A stretch of DNA of 64,000 nt, from positions 1 through 64,000 of the forward strand of contig NZ_LTAZ01000001.1 in NCBI RefSeq assembly GCF_001593955.1, read 5' to 3'. Positions 1 through 9,190 of this stretch are shown one piece after another. The notes below the pieces were generated by a model, which was given only the letters and a program-made list of their open reading frames with translations, was not told the DNA's origin and made no database searches. The position numbers and the translations under genes are program-made. Every line of letters starts with the position of its first letter. Positions within the stretch are counted from its first letter, which is position 1. The DNA comes from Halalkalicoccus paucihalophilus. GTDB lineage: Archaea; Halobacteriota; Halobacteria; Halobacteriales; Halalkalicoccaceae.

Positions 1-136
1 AGTCGGGTTCGTTTTTGTCCTCGCTGATGAGGCGAACGACCTCTTCGGTGAGTCCTTTTTCGGAGCGGAAGGCGGATCGCTCCTCGTTTTTGTGGTCGAA
101 GCGCTCCTGGTTTTTCGTGAGTTCTTCTGAGCTCAT
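1..136 (-). CDS. sufB: SufB, Fe-S cluster scaffold (N-terminal 45 residues only)
   Basis: Only the first 45 codons lie in the window; the gene runs off the left edge. The readable N-terminus (MSSEELTKNQERFDHK, then a basic/acidic helical stretch) resembles haloarchaeal SufB. SufB is the scaffold on which the SufBC2D complex builds Fe-S clusters in the cytoplasm. It starts at an ATG 31 bases downstream of the sufC stop on the same strand, so the two are almost certainly one transcript in the order sufC-sufB. The call leans on this neighbour as well as on the N-terminal sequence, because no catalytic region is visible. Confidence 0.85.
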   Translation of the reverse strand, partial: MSSEELTKNQERFDHKNEERSAFRSEKGLTEEVVRLISEDKNEPD

Positions 137-167
137 TGGTTGATATGGTAGGTTGGTCGTATACGAT

Positions 168-1091
168 TCAGGCCGTCTGGTAGACGTCCTCTCGGACCCA
201 GTCGTAGCCCTTGTCCTCGAGCTTCTCGGCCAGCGAGGCGTCGCCGCTCTTTGCGATCTGGCCGTCGAGCATCACGTGGACGTGATCGGGCTCGACGTAG
301 TCGAGGATACGCTGGTAGTGCGTGATCTGGAGGATCCCGGTGCCCTGTTCGTCGCGCAGCGCGTTGATCCCCTTCGAGACGTCCTGCAGGCGGTCGATGT
401 CGAGCCCGGAGTCGATCTCGTCGAGCACGGCGATCGAGGGCTCGAGCAGTGCGGCCTGTAGCACCTCGTTCTGTTTCTTCTCCCCGCCCGAGAAGCCCGC
501 GTTGAGATAGCGTCGGGCGAACTTCTCGTCCATATCGAGCATCTCCATCTTCTCGGAGAGGAGCTGCTGGAACTCCGCGACACCGATCTCGCCGTCGTCG
601 GCCGGACCTTCCATCGGGCTGGTGTCGAAGCCGGTGTCCTCGGACTCGGTTCGCTCTGGTTCCTCGCCCTCTTCGTCCTCGAAGAGCTCCTCGCGCCCCT
701 CGAACTTGGCGTTGACCGCCGTCCGGAGGAAGTTCGACATCGTGACCCCTTCGATCTCGGCGGGGTACTGGAAGCCGAGGAACACGCCGAGTGCGGCGCG
801 CTCGTTGGGTTCGAGATCGAGCAGGTTCCACGTGCGTTTGTCCTCGGGGATCTCGAAGTCCTCGCCGAAGTCACCCTCTTCGAGGTGGATCAGCACCTCC
901 CCCTCGGTCACGTCGTAGGCCGGGTGGCCCGCGATGACCTTCGCGGTGGTGGACTTCCCGCTGCCGTTCGGCCCCATCAGCGCGTGGATCTCCCCGGAGT
1001 TGACCTCGAGGTCCACCCCGTTGAGGATCTTCTCTACCTCGTCGTCGCCCGCTACTTCCGCGTGTAGGTTTTTGAGTTCAAGTGTTGCCAT
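168..1091 (-). CDS. sufC: SufC, ABC-type ATPase of Fe-S assembly
   Basis: The 307-residue protein has a Walker A motif (GPNGSGKST, about residues 40-48), an ABC signature in the SufC form (FSGGEKKQNE) and a Walker B with the following D-loop (VLDEIDSGLD). The SGGEKK signature and the EIDSGLD wording are typical of SufC rather than of transporter ATPases. SufC powers conformational change of the SufBD scaffold. The protein is longer than bacterial SufC (about 250) because of an acidic insert around residues 140-170 rich in Glu and Asp, a usual haloarchaeal feature. A GAGGAG-like ribosome site lies just ahead of the ATG. sufB follows in the same direction. Confidence 0.96.
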   Translation of the reverse strand: MATLELKNLHAEVAGDDEVEKILNGVDLEVNSGEIHALMGPNGSGKSTTAKVIAGHPAYDVTEGEVLIHLEEGDFGEDFEIPEDKRTWNLLDLEPNERAALGVFLGFQYPAEIEGVTMSNFLRTAVNAKFEGREELFEDEEGEEPERTESEDTGFDTSPMEGPADDGEIGVAEFQQLLSEKMEMLDMDEKFARRYLNAGFSGGEKKQNEVLQAALLEPSIAVLDEIDSGLDIDRLQDVSKGINALRDEQGTGILQITHYQRILDYVEPDHVHVMLDGQIAKSGDASLAEKLEDKGYDWVREDVYQTA

Positions 1092-1205
1092 GGTGGCTCC
1101 TCAATCGGCTAGACGAAGGGTCGTGGCGTCCATAATGGTTTCGTCTTCTCGCGAATCGGTTTTTCCGGAACGGAAACTTTCCTTTGCTAGCTCGTAACGC
1201 GGACG

Positions 1206-3887
1206 CTACACGAAACTTCCCAGTCCGGTCTGTTGCTGACCCGATTTCACCTCGTCCCACGAGATGTCGAGCGCTTCGAGCACGCGCGAGATCGGCCCTT
1301 TGAGCGTTTTCTCGAGCATCTTCTCCCAGTCTACTTCGAACTCCTCGGGGATCTGGTCGGGGTACTCGTAACAGATCACGTCGGGGTCACGCTTGAACTC
1401 GCCGTAGAGACGGTTTCGTTGCGGGTCGAACCCTTTTTCGTCCTCCATTCGCCGGAAGAACTTCGGGTGGACCTTCTTGAGGTAGAGGCGTTTGGGCTTG
1501 CTTCCGCGCGTGAAGTTCGTCCCCAGCAGTTCGTTCGCGTACTTCGCACCCCGGACCTGTGCGGTGTCGGTGTCGTAGGCGTCGAGGCGCTTTCCGATCC
1601 CGCCGGGGATCGCGATCCGGTCGAGGTCGACCTCCCCCGTCTGGAACTCCGTGATCACCTCGTGGACGTACGACTCGACCTCCTCTAGGTCCTCCCCCAT
1701 GACGATCATCTCGATGACGTCCTTCTGGACCTCCTTCGTGATGGGCGCGATGTCCGAACGCTTGTACTCGAAGCCCGTGATGTCGATGTCGTCGACGTCC
1801 TTGCCCTCCTTCCAGATGATGTGACCGGCATACCGTTTCTTGCGACCCGCTTGAAAGAAGCGTCTGTACAGTTTCTCGAACTCGATCTGGAAACGATGGT
1901 CATCGGCGTCGAGGACCTCGCTCGCAAAGTCGTCGTACGAGTCGTTGATGTGGTCCTCGATCCCGAAGGACTGCTCGATGGCGCTCTGTTTGTCTACGTC
2001 GCCCCCGAGTTCGAGCATGATGCTGTCGGTGTCGCCGTAGGTGACCTGATAACCCATCTCGTTCGCCGACTCCTCGGTGAACTCGATGACCTCCCGCCCC
2101 GTCGCCGTGACCGCCCCTGCGACGTCCTTGTCGTAGAGTCTGAACCGTTCCCAGCCGAGCACCCCGTACAACGAGTTCATGATGACTTTCACCGCGCCCT
2201 GCTGGCGGTCGAACCGTTCGTACTCGCCGCTTCCCGGCGCGTGTTCGGCCCGCCGGGACTTCTTGCGGTCGCGCTCGGTCAGCAGTTCGTCGACCATCTC
2301 CCGGATGATCCCGTCGGGTTCGCGTTTGAACTTCATCCCGTTGGGCGCGCGATAGGTCGCGCCCTCGTAGTCGGGGCCGGCCTTCGTCTCGGGCGAGGCG
2401 TTGATCGTCACCATGCACATCGGGTACAACGATTTGAGGTCGAGGACGGTAACGTTCTCCTTCACTCCCGTGATGGGGTCGAAAACGGCCCCGCCCTCGT
2501 AGTCCTCGCTCTCGACTCTGCCCTTCGAGGGCAGGGCGAAGTCACCGTGGACCTTGTGTAGGACGTACATGTCGACGGTATCCCCCGGTGTGGGAGCGTC
2601 CTCCAGTTTACAGCCGACGAACGTGCGCACCTCGTCCCAGAAGGGGATGATCCCCTGGCGCGCGTCGATCTCGACACAGAGTTCGACGTCGCGAACGTTG
2701 TACTCGAGCAGGCGTTCCGGGTTTTGCTCCCAGAGGTCACCGATATCGCCGGAATAGCGCTCCTTGCCGACCCCGAGTTCGGTTTCGGCCACCGCGTCCA
2801 ATCGATACGAATCGAGTTCGGAGAACTGCGTGCGTTTGTACGCATAGAGCAGGTCGAAGACGACCCGTCCCTTGATGTTCGGTCCCTGCCAGTCAGAACG
2901 CCAGACCTCGTTCACTCTGGAAAGGCGCTCCATCGAGAGGTCGAACTCGGTCGCGGGATCGAGACGATCCAGCCGGTCGATCAGGTATGGCGCGTCGAAG
3001 TCGTCGACGTTCCAGCCCGTCAGCACGTCGGGGTCGGTCTCTGTGAGGTAGGTGAGATACGAATCGAGCATCGCCTCCTCGCTCTCGAAGGCGCGGATGT
3101 CGATCTCGACGTCCTCGCTGATCGGGGCGTACTCCGGTAGCTCCTCGGGGGCGGTTCCGTCGCCGGCAGGGGCGACGTACAGCCAGCCGATGTACTCGTC
3201 GCGCCGGGAGTCGTGGCTGGTCAGACAGACGATCGGCTCCTCGCCGTCCTCGGGGAATCCCGAGCGGTCGTCGACTTCGAGGTCGAAGTTGTGGACACGG
3301 AGGTCGGCTTCTGCCTCAACGGGTTCGATCTCCTCGTGGTGCACTCGAATCGAGCCGTCGTCGTCGCGCCGGTCCGGAACCCGAATCCCGCTGTTGATCC
3401 CCTTGTCGATCAGCAGGCGGTTTGGAAAGAGGATGTCGGCCTCGTAGTGGTCGAACCGATCACGCATGTTCCCGACGTCACGTGGGGTTTGCCCGAAGAT
3501 CTTCGTGAGTTCCTCGCCCCGGATCGACTCGTAGCCCTCCTCGGAGCCGGTGATACGGCTGTCGCTCAGGTCCTCGTCGGTCAGCGTGGCAGTCGGCGCG
3601 TAGAAGTAGGGGCGAAACTCGTAGGCCCGGACGTGGTGGACCTCGCCCACCTCGTCCCGGCCGAAGACGTGCATGACGGGCCGTTCCCCGTCCGGGCCCT
3701 CCTCGATAGTGTAGTTGACCTGCGTGACCCCGAGGTCGATCGTCCCCTCGACGGGCGGAAACCGCCGCTCGTCGACGTCGACGACCTCGCCCGTCTCCGT
3801 ACCGCCGTTGCCGGCGACGGCGCGCGCCTCCGCGGCCGGACGCTCGTCGTCGGCGTCCGCGTACGCGGAGAGTCCCGATTGCTCCAT
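1206..3887 (-). CDS. polB: DNA polymerase B (family B replicative/repair polymerase)
   Basis: The 893-residue protein carries all expected family B motifs in order. The 3'-5' exonuclease domain has Exo I (FDLEVDD near residue 201), Exo II (NVDDFDAPYL near 293) and Exo III (YNVRD near 396). The polymerase domain has motif A (DLKSLYP near 483), motif B (K567 to NSLYG 571-575) and motif C (YGDTDS near 617). Catalytic Asp residues are present in Exo I and motifs A and C, so both activities should be intact. No intein interrupts any motif, although these sites are common intein positions in haloarchaeal polB genes. The first 45 residues are a low-complexity acidic leader. Transcribed alone; sufC starts about 115 bases downstream on the same strand. 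Confidence 0.97.
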   Translation of the reverse strand: MEQSGLSAYADADDERPAAEARAVAGNGGTETGEVVDVDERRFPPVEGTIDLGVTQVNYTIEEGPDGERPVMHVFGRDEVGEVHHVRAYEFRPYFYAPTATLTDEDLSDSRITGSEEGYESIRGEELTKIFGQTPRDVGNMRDRFDHYEADILFPNRLLIDKGINSGIRVPDRRDDDGSIRVHHEEIEPVEAEADLRVHNFDLEVDDRSGFPEDGEEPIVCLTSHDSRRDEYIGWLYVAPAGDGTAPEELPEYAPISEDVEIDIRAFESEEAMLDSYLTYLTETDPDVLTGWNVDDFDAPYLIDRLDRLDPATEFDLSMERLSRVNEVWRSDWQGPNIKGRVVFDLLYAYKRTQFSELDSYRLDAVAETELGVGKERYSGDIGDLWEQNPERLLEYNVRDVELCVEIDARQGIIPFWDEVRTFVGCKLEDAPTPGDTVDMYVLHKVHGDFALPSKGRVESEDYEGGAVFDPITGVKENVTVLDLKSLYPMCMVTINASPETKAGPDYEGATYRAPNGMKFKREPDGIIREMVDELLTERDRKKSRRAEHAPGSGEYERFDRQQGAVKVIMNSLYGVLGWERFRLYDKDVAGAVTATGREVIEFTEESANEMGYQVTYGDTDSIMLELGGDVDKQSAIEQSFGIEDHINDSYDDFASEVLDADDHRFQIEFEKLYRRFFQAGRKKRYAGHIIWKEGKDVDDIDITGFEYKRSDIAPITKEVQKDVIEMIVMGEDLEEVESYVHEVITEFQTGEVDLDRIAIPGGIGKRLDAYDTDTAQVRGAKYANELLGTNFTRGSKPKRLYLKKVHPKFFRRMEDEKGFDPQRNRLYGEFKRDPDVICYEYPDQIPEEFEVDWEKMLEKTLKGPISRVLEALDISWDEVKSGQQQTGLGSFV

Positions 3888-4191
3888 ATAGCCGCTCGTT
3901 GGTCGTGGGAGGCTAAAACACCGGTGGTTCGCCGAGGAAAGCGAGGCGCACTAAGGAGTGAAGCGGAGCGAAACGACCGAGGTTCGACGAGCGAAACCGC
4001 GGAACGACTCGTTGTGACCGGGGTTCGACGGGGACCCTACGAGCCGTGACGAATCAGCCGACGGATCGCGGCGAGACGCCACAAGTAGCCGTTCGTCCGG
4101 CCGAGATGCGGATCCCGTGACTTCGAACGGGCCCACGGCCGGGCAACAAGACATATATCGTGTTAACACATAACAGAAGGTGGTGACGACG
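3888..4191. other. Intergenic region between polB and a small conserved gene
   Basis: No convincing gene is present on either strand. The stretch near 3930-4000 is purine-rich, with a 9-base direct repeat GAGCGAAAC at 3966-3974 and 3989-3997, and GGTTCGACG-like words at about 3981 and 4021. The right end holds the promoter of the next gene. It must also hold the polB promoter near 3888-3930, but I cannot place a clear TATA box there. Confidence 0.5.
4152..4169 (+). promoter_or_regulatory. TATA box plus palindrome upstream of the DUF7331-like gene
   Basis: CATATAT at 4152-4158 lies about 27 bases ahead of position 4182, which fits an archaeal TATA box giving a transcript that starts about 10 bases before the ATG at 4192. 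Directly after it is the perfect 10-base palindrome GTGTTAACAC at 4160-4169. It sits between TATA box and start site, where a repressor would block polymerase. The operator role is inference from position. Confidence 0.45.
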
Positions 4192-4365
4192 ATGTCAAGC
4201 GCCGATCACGAGCGAGAAGACGGCACCGACGAGGAACTGGAACTCGACGCGGTCGAGTCGGTCGAGACCTACGAGGCCAGCGGGGACATCGTGTTCTATG
4301 ACGTTCGGAACCCGCTCGCGTGGGTCAAAACGAGCTATACGGTCTCGCTGCCGGATCAACTCTGA
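4192..4365 (+). CDS. Small conserved haloarchaeal protein (DUF7331-like)
   Basis: This 57-residue acidic protein has a C-terminal block (VFYDVRNPLAWV, then SYTVSL) that matches the small haloarchaeal DUF7331-type family as I remember it. The function of the family is unknown. I chose the ATG at 4192 because a GGTGGTGA ribosome-site-like sequence lies 5 to 12 bases before it; an in-frame GTG at 4180 would add four residues and could serve a leaderless transcript. The next gene follows after 55 bases in the same direction. Confidence 0.75.
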   Translation: MSSADHEREDGTDEELELDAVESVETYEASGDIVFYDVRNPLAWVKTSYTVSLPDQL

Positions 4366-4420
4366 TCCGACGCGCGAGCCGTGTCGAATCGCTTTTGCTC
4401 CCTCCGATCGACGTTCGAGT

Positions 4421-4738
4421 GTGTTGCCCGACGAGCGCTCGGAGCACGAACCCGCAGAGCCCGACCTCGGTCCCGACATCCCGAACGTCGAACCCCCGGA
4501 TGGTGGCTTTTTCGGCCCCGAAGACGCCCCCAAAGAGCTCCTGAGCGCCTTCTGGAAGCTCGTCGTCCTGTTCAATGTCGGGCTCATCACCGCCAGTCTC
4601 GGCGTCCTCTTCGTCCTCTTCGAGGGACGACTCCGCCTCGGCGGCGGTCTGCTCGCGGTCGGCCTGCTCGCACTCGCTCGCGGGCTCTATAGTTACTGGA
4701 GGCTCGACCTCGACAAACTGGGCACCGACAGCGACTAA
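4421..4738 (+). CDS. Small membrane protein (DUF7322-like)
   Basis: About 105 residues from a GTG start (TTG at 4424 is an alternative). The N-terminal third is acidic and proline-rich. The C-terminal half has two strongly hydrophobic helices (LLSAFWKLVVLFNVGLITASLG and LGGGLLAVGLLALARGLY, both shortened here) joined by a short charged loop, then a short charged tail. This predicts two membrane spans. An ATG farther upstream at 4298 would overlap the preceding gene with an Arg/Ser-rich, un-haloarchaeal sequence, so I reject it. Function is unknown; the fold resembles small haloarchaeal DUF7322 proteins by recollection only. Confidence 0.7.
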   Translation: MLPDERSEHEPAEPDLGPDIPNVEPPDGGFFGPEDAPKELLSAFWKLVVLFNVGLITASLGVLFVLFEGRLRLGGGLLAVGLLALARGLYSYWRLDLDKLGTDSD

Positions 4739-4762
4739 TCCGCGAGGAAAGTAGTAGAGGAC

Positions 4763-5188
4763 ATGCAGACCGTCGAGGACGAGGCAGGCTCGCGATACCT
4801 CCTGATCAAACGCTCGGGCGAATCGAGTCTCGTGTGCGATCCCGAGACCGGCGAGGAGCGCTACGTCGAGAACGGGACACTGTCACCGGTCGAGGGGGCC
4901 TCCGCGCTCGAAACCGCCGCGAGCGAGATCGACGGCCCGATCCGAGCGTTCCTGCGTGGCGTTCACGACGAGCGAACCCTCGGCCTCCTGTTGGTTCTCG
5001 ACTCCCGAGGGCCGCTTTCGGTGCGCGACCTCCTCTCGTTCGACGCACTCTGTGAGAGCGATTTTCACGGAACGATCGCGGAGCTTCGAGCGGCGGGGTT
5101 GGTAGAAGAGCGCGAGGTCGCGGGCGATCGGGGCTACGGCGTGACGGAGACCGCGAGCGAGGCGTTGTCCTCACTCCGCGGCGAGTAG
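4763..5188 (+). CDS. Winged-helix-like conserved protein (DUF7346-like)
   Basis: The 141-residue protein has an N-terminal beta-rich part (YLLIKRSGESSLVCDPETG) and a C-terminal part shaped like a winged helix: RTLGLLLVLDSRGPLSVRDLL, a recognition-helix-like FHGTIAELRAAGLVEE, and a wing-like RGYGVTE. This suggests a transcription-related DNA-binding protein. Its 3' end overlaps the 3' end of rad50 on the other strand by 18 bases, so the two genes converge. It is 24 bases downstream of the previous small membrane protein gene and may share its transcript. Confidence 0.75.
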   Translation: MQTVEDEAGSRYLLIKRSGESSLVCDPETGEERYVENGTLSPVEGASALETAASEIDGPIRAFLRGVHDERTLGLLLVLDSRGPLSVRDLLSFDALCESDFHGTIAELRAAGLVEEREVAGDRGYGVTETASEALSSLRGE

Positions 5189-7834
5189 CGCCTCGCCGCG
5201 TTCGACCGTCGAGTTGTTGCTTGTCGGGTCCTTTCGCACCGTCACGAGGTCGTCGGCCGCGCCCACGAGTTCCTCGTCGTGGCTCACGACCACGATCTGC
5301 TCGACGCCGAGCCGGCGCATCGACTCGACGAGGTCGACGAGCTTCGAGACGTGGCCCGAATCCAGAAAGACCGTCGGCTCGTCCAGAATGAGCGGCGGCA
5401 TCGGTGCGGCCCCCTCGATGCCCTCCGCGAGCAGGCGGTAGATCGCACAGCGAAGCGAGAGGTTAAAGAGGGCGCGTTCGCCCCCCGAGAGCTGTTCGGG
5501 CGCGAGCGGCGAGCCGTCCTTCTGGTAGACGGTGAGTTCGTATTCGCCCGTGAGTTCGAGTTTCGCGTACGCGTCGTTCTGGTAGACCAGATCGAACGTC
5601 TCGTTGAGCATGCGTTCGAGCTGGTCGACGTTTCGCTGGCGGAGCTCCGTCCGAAGTCGGCCGTACATCGCCTGTAGCTGCTCGGCTTCCTCGTAGAGGG
5701 AATCGAGCGCCGCCACCCGCGCCGAGAGCACCTCCCGGCGTTCCCTGAGCGTGTCGAGCGAGTCGAGTTCGCTCTTTACGCCACCGATCCGGTCGCGCAG
5801 TCGGGCCTCCTCCTCGCCCAGCTCTTCGAGTTTCTCCTCGACCTTCTCGAGGTACGCCTCGGCCTCGCGCTCGTTCTCGCGGGCCCGCTCGATTCGCTCG
5901 GGGTCGTATTCGTCGGCCAACTCGTTCTTCCGGTCGCGTTTCTCCGCGAGACGCTCGCGTCGTTCATCGTTCAACTCGGCGAGCGCCTCGCGGCGTTCGC
6001 GAAGCGTCGAAAGCGTCTCACGGGCGTCCACGAGGTCCGAGAGCGTCTCGGAGAGTCTCTCGAGCCGGTCGATATCCGTTTCGAGTGCCGTTTTTCGCTT
6101 ATCGAGGTCCGCGATCTCCTCTCGGGACTCCTCGGCCCGCTCTCGGGCCGCCTCGCGTTTCTCGTCGTGTTTCGCTGCTTCCGCGTCGAGGTCCTCGGCA
6201 CGCGTCTCGAGGGTCCGTACGCGCTCGCGTTTCTCGTCGAGTCGTGTCTCGCGGTCCGAGAGCAGTTCCTCGAGCGTCCCGCGACGCTCTTGGTTCCGGT
6301 CGATCTCGGTTTCGGCCTCCGAGAGCGACTCCGCCCGGTCGATCCGTCCCTCGACTGTGTCGATCTCCGTACGGAGTTCCGACAGGTCGGCCTCCAGTTC
6401 GGAGACGCGCTCGCGGCGCTCCTCTAAGGCGTCGACGTGAGGGGACCCCTCGACGGGCTGGCCACACTCGGGGCACTTACCGGCTTCCTGAAGGCGTTCG
6501 GCCTCGGCGACGGCCCCGCGGGCGGTTTCGAGCGACGCCCGGAGCTCCGTCTCGCGTTCGCGCAAGGCCTCGCGTTTCTCGTGTAACTCGGCGAGCCAGC
6601 CGTCGGCCTCGCCGGGGTCGACGGGGGCGTCGGCGAACCGCTCGTGCAGGCTTTCGATCCCGTCTTCGAGGTCCGCGAGCGCCTCGCGGCGCTCCTTGAG
6701 ATCCGACTCGCCGGATTCGATCCCGCGTTCGAGCGCCTCGGCCTCCTCGAGGGCCTCCTCGGCCCGCGAGCGACGGTCGTCTGCGGCCTCCGCGTTCGTC
6801 TTCGCGTCGCTTTTCGCCTGCTGGGCCGTGAGGCTCGCCTCGCGGATCGACTCGCGACACGCCTCCAGATCGGCCTCGAGCGCCTCGCGGCGCTCCTCGA
6901 TGGCCGAGCGCTCGGCGCGTTCGATCTTCGAGTCCGCGAGCAGGTCGTCGCGGTCCCCCTCGAGGTCGTCGATCCTCCCTCTGGTCTCCGTGAGGTCGCC
7001 CTTGAGTTCCTCGCGGGCGGCCTCCGTCCCGGCGATCGTCTCTCTGAGTTCCTCGATGTCGGCTTCGAGGCCGGCGATCTCCTCGCGGATCCCCTCGTGG
7101 GACTCGAGGATCTCGCGGGCCTCCTCGCGGGTTCGCTCCGCGTTCCGTCGGTTCTCCTCGAAGCGTTCGATATCGTCTTCGAGTTCGTTGAGCTTCGTTT
7201 CGAGCTCGTTCAGTAGCGCCGGCAGGTCTTTCTCCTCCTTCTCGGCGATCTGGGACTCGACCTCTCGGAGGCTACCCTGGACGTCTGCGCGGACGTCGTT
7301 GACTCCCAATCGAGCCTCGCTGACCCGCTCGCGGTACTCCTCGAGCTTTCCGAGTTGAAGGAGGTCGTCGATCATGTCCTGGCGCTCGCCCGGCGTGGCG
7401 TGGATCAGCTTGTTGACCTCGCCCTGACGGACGTACGCGCAGTTGACGAAGGCATCGCTGTCCATCCGCAGCATGGTCTCGACGTAGCGCTCGACGTCGC
7501 GTGCGCCCTCGACGTTTCCGTCGGGGGTTTCGAGGACGCAGGTCGCGGTCTGGGCGCGCTCGCCCGACAGCCGGATCCGCCGCTCGACGTGGTACGAACC
7601 CTCGGCATGGGTGAACCAGAGTTCGATCTCGCATTCCTCTTCGCCGTTGGTGATCACGTCCTCGAGGGTACCGTCGAGGGCCGAGGAGCCATAGAGCGCG
7701 AAGAAACACGCCTCCAAAAGCGAGGACTTCCCGCTGCCGTTGAGCCCGTGGATCACGGTCACACCCCGTTCGAGTAGGAGGTCGGTATCGCGATACGGCT
7801 TGAAGTTCTTCAATCGAACCCGCTCGATCCTCAC
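5171..7834 (-). CDS. rad50: Rad50, SMC-like ATPase of the Mre11-Rad50 complex
   Basis: The 887-residue protein has the N-terminal ATPase half with Walker A (GLNGSGKSS, residues 30-38), a long Glu/Arg-rich coiled coil, a zinc hook (CPEC, residues 454-457) exactly at mid-length, a second coiled-coil arm, then the ABC signature (LSGGE at about 782) and Walker B/D-loop (LDEPTVFLD at about 817-825). Two Rad50 chains join through the zinc hook and bind DNA ends with Mre11 in double-strand break repair. The ATG overlaps the mre11 stop by four bases, so translation is coupled. Its end overlaps the convergent winged-helix gene by 18 bases. Confidence 0.97.
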   Translation of the reverse strand: MRIERVRLKNFKPYRDTDLLLERGVTVIHGLNGSGKSSLLEACFFALYGSSALDGTLEDVITNGEEECEIELWFTHAEGSYHVERRIRLSGERAQTATCVLETPDGNVEGARDVERYVETMLRMDSDAFVNCAYVRQGEVNKLIHATPGERQDMIDDLLQLGKLEEYRERVSEARLGVNDVRADVQGSLREVESQIAEKEEKDLPALLNELETKLNELEDDIERFEENRRNAERTREEAREILESHEGIREEIAGLEADIEELRETIAGTEAAREELKGDLTETRGRIDDLEGDRDDLLADSKIERAERSAIEERREALEADLEACRESIREASLTAQQAKSDAKTNAEAADDRRSRAEEALEEAEALERGIESGESDLKERREALADLEDGIESLHERFADAPVDPGEADGWLAELHEKREALRERETELRASLETARGAVAEAERLQEAGKCPECGQPVEGSPHVDALEERRERVSELEADLSELRTEIDTVEGRIDRAESLSEAETEIDRNQERRGTLEELLSDRETRLDEKRERVRTLETRAEDLDAEAAKHDEKREAARERAEESREEIADLDKRKTALETDIDRLERLSETLSDLVDARETLSTLRERREALAELNDERRERLAEKRDRKNELADEYDPERIERARENEREAEAYLEKVEEKLEELGEEEARLRDRIGGVKSELDSLDTLRERREVLSARVAALDSLYEEAEQLQAMYGRLRTELRQRNVDQLERMLNETFDLVYQNDAYAKLELTGEYELTVYQKDGSPLAPEQLSGGERALFNLSLRCAIYRLLAEGIEGAAPMPPLILDEPTVFLDSGHVSKLVDLVESMRRLGVEQIVVVSHDEELVGAADDLVTVRKDPTSNNSTVERGEALLAAE

Positions 7835-9150
7835 AGGTACTCCTCCATCGAGGACTGGTCCTGACTCTCGGCGCTCGCCCCGTTGGGTCGGTCGGTCGAT
7901 TCCGTGGGACCGACCGCGTTTCGCTCGTCCGTACCGACCCCGTCGGCCTCACTGGACACATCGGACCCGGACTCGAAGTGAGCGGGTTCCTCCGCCGTTT
8001 CCGTCCCTTCAGCTGCCGACTCGGATTCGACCGCCTCGGCCGTTTCGAACGCCTCGGGTTCCTCCTCGATCAGCGACCGAACCCGCTCCTCGACCGCCCC
8101 GCGGACGTTGGAATCGGCGATCTTGCTCGCACGCACCGTTTCGTCGATCTCGCTCGCAGCGCCCGACAGCCCCATCTCGTTCAACCGAGCGCGGACTGCC
8201 GTATCGGGATCCGAAAACGAGACGTCGAAGCTCGCACTCTCCTCAACCTCGCGTTTGTCGTTGACCCGCGCGATGAGCGCACCCCGCTCGCGGGCGAACG
8301 ACTCCACCTCGGCGGGCGTGACCGTCCCGCCCTCGCCCTCGACGGTGACGATCACGACACAGTCGGCGAGGTCGTACTGGCCGACCCGTTCGAGTACTCG
8401 TTCAGTTCCCTCGCCCTCGGCGAGTTCGGCGTCGACGAAGACGAACTCCCGGGTGTCGAGCCCCCGACGGGAGATGTGGGCCTCGCCCTCGGCGAAGTCC
8501 ACGAGGTTGTAGCCCCGGTCGTCGCGTTCGGCCGCGCTCGCGCGCTCGGTCGAGCCACAGTAGGTCACCCAGGTCCCCCCGAGTTCGGCCCGATCGGGCT
8601 GGTGGTTGTCGCCGAGCAACATCGCGTCGAACTCGACGGAGGCCGAATCGAGCAGTTCCTCGGTGTCCCAATCGGCGTACGGAAAGGGCTCGAACAGCCC
8701 GTGGGCGACCAGCGCCGTGTGTTCCGTCTCGGGTGGAGCGAAGTCGTACTCCAGTCGGTCGCGCTGGGAAACCGGCACGTGATCGAGCCCGTAGAAGGTG
8801 GTCCCGCCGATCTCGATCCCGTCGCTGTCGAGGCGGGTCGCAAGCCCCATGCGCGAGAACAGATCGAGCCACTGGCCCTCGCGGGTCCCCTCGTGGTTGC
8901 CGACGATCGCGAGGAAGGGCACGTCCGCGGCGTCGAGATCCCGGAGGACGTCGAGGGTGCCGAGCAGGTCCTGAATATCGGGTCGTCGATCGTGAAAGAG
9001 GTCCCCGGCGTGGACGAGGGCGTCGACGTCTTCCTCCATGGCGTCGGCGGCGACCCGTTGGAAGGCGGCGAGGAAGTCGGACCGGCGCTCGGCCGAATGA
9101 TACTGGCGATAGCCGATGTGGGTATCGCCGGTGTGAATCACCCGTGTCAT
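7831..9150 (-). CDS. mre11: Mre11, DNA double-strand break nuclease
   Basis: The 439-residue protein shows the metallophosphoesterase motifs in order: HTGDTHIGY at the N-terminus, HAGDLFHDRRP, VGNHE, and VAHGLF, then LGDNH. These bind two metal ions for nuclease activity. The last 80 or so residues are an acidic, low-complexity tail ending in SSMEEYL, normal for haloarchaeal Mre11 and possibly the Rad50 contact. It lies 41 bases after a winged-helix gene and overlaps rad50 by four bases, giving a wHTH-mre11-rad50 transcription unit. Confidence 0.96.
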   Translation of the reverse strand: MTRVIHTGDTHIGYRQYHSAERRSDFLAAFQRVAADAMEEDVDALVHAGDLFHDRRPDIQDLLGTLDVLRDLDAADVPFLAIVGNHEGTREGQWLDLFSRMGLATRLDSDGIEIGGTTFYGLDHVPVSQRDRLEYDFAPPETEHTALVAHGLFEPFPYADWDTEELLDSASVEFDAMLLGDNHQPDRAELGGTWVTYCGSTERASAAERDDRGYNLVDFAEGEAHISRRGLDTREFVFVDAELAEGEGTERVLERVGQYDLADCVVIVTVEGEGGTVTPAEVESFARERGALIARVNDKREVEESASFDVSFSDPDTAVRARLNEMGLSGAASEIDETVRASKIADSNVRGAVEERVRSLIEEEPEAFETAEAVESESAAEGTETAEEPAHFESGSDVSSEADGVGTDERNAVGPTESTDRPNGASAESQDQSSMEEYL

Positions 9151-9190
9151 ACCCCGTGGTTCGCGCGGGAGCCGTATAAGGGACGTGGGG

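Noticed and set aside
1092..1205. Short upstream reading frame before sufC (10 codons from ATG at about 1132)
   Set aside because: It overlaps a likely TATA box, so it probably is not transcribed as a leader; no supporting evidence.
1206..3887. Possible intein in polB
   Set aside because: All polymerase and exonuclease motifs are continuous and the length is normal; no splice-site residues or homing endonuclease block.
5751..6440. Long Ser/Arg-rich frame on the plus strand inside rad50
   Set aside because: It is the antisense reading of rad50 coiled-coil DNA; Ser/Arg-rich, not acidic, and rad50 is certain.
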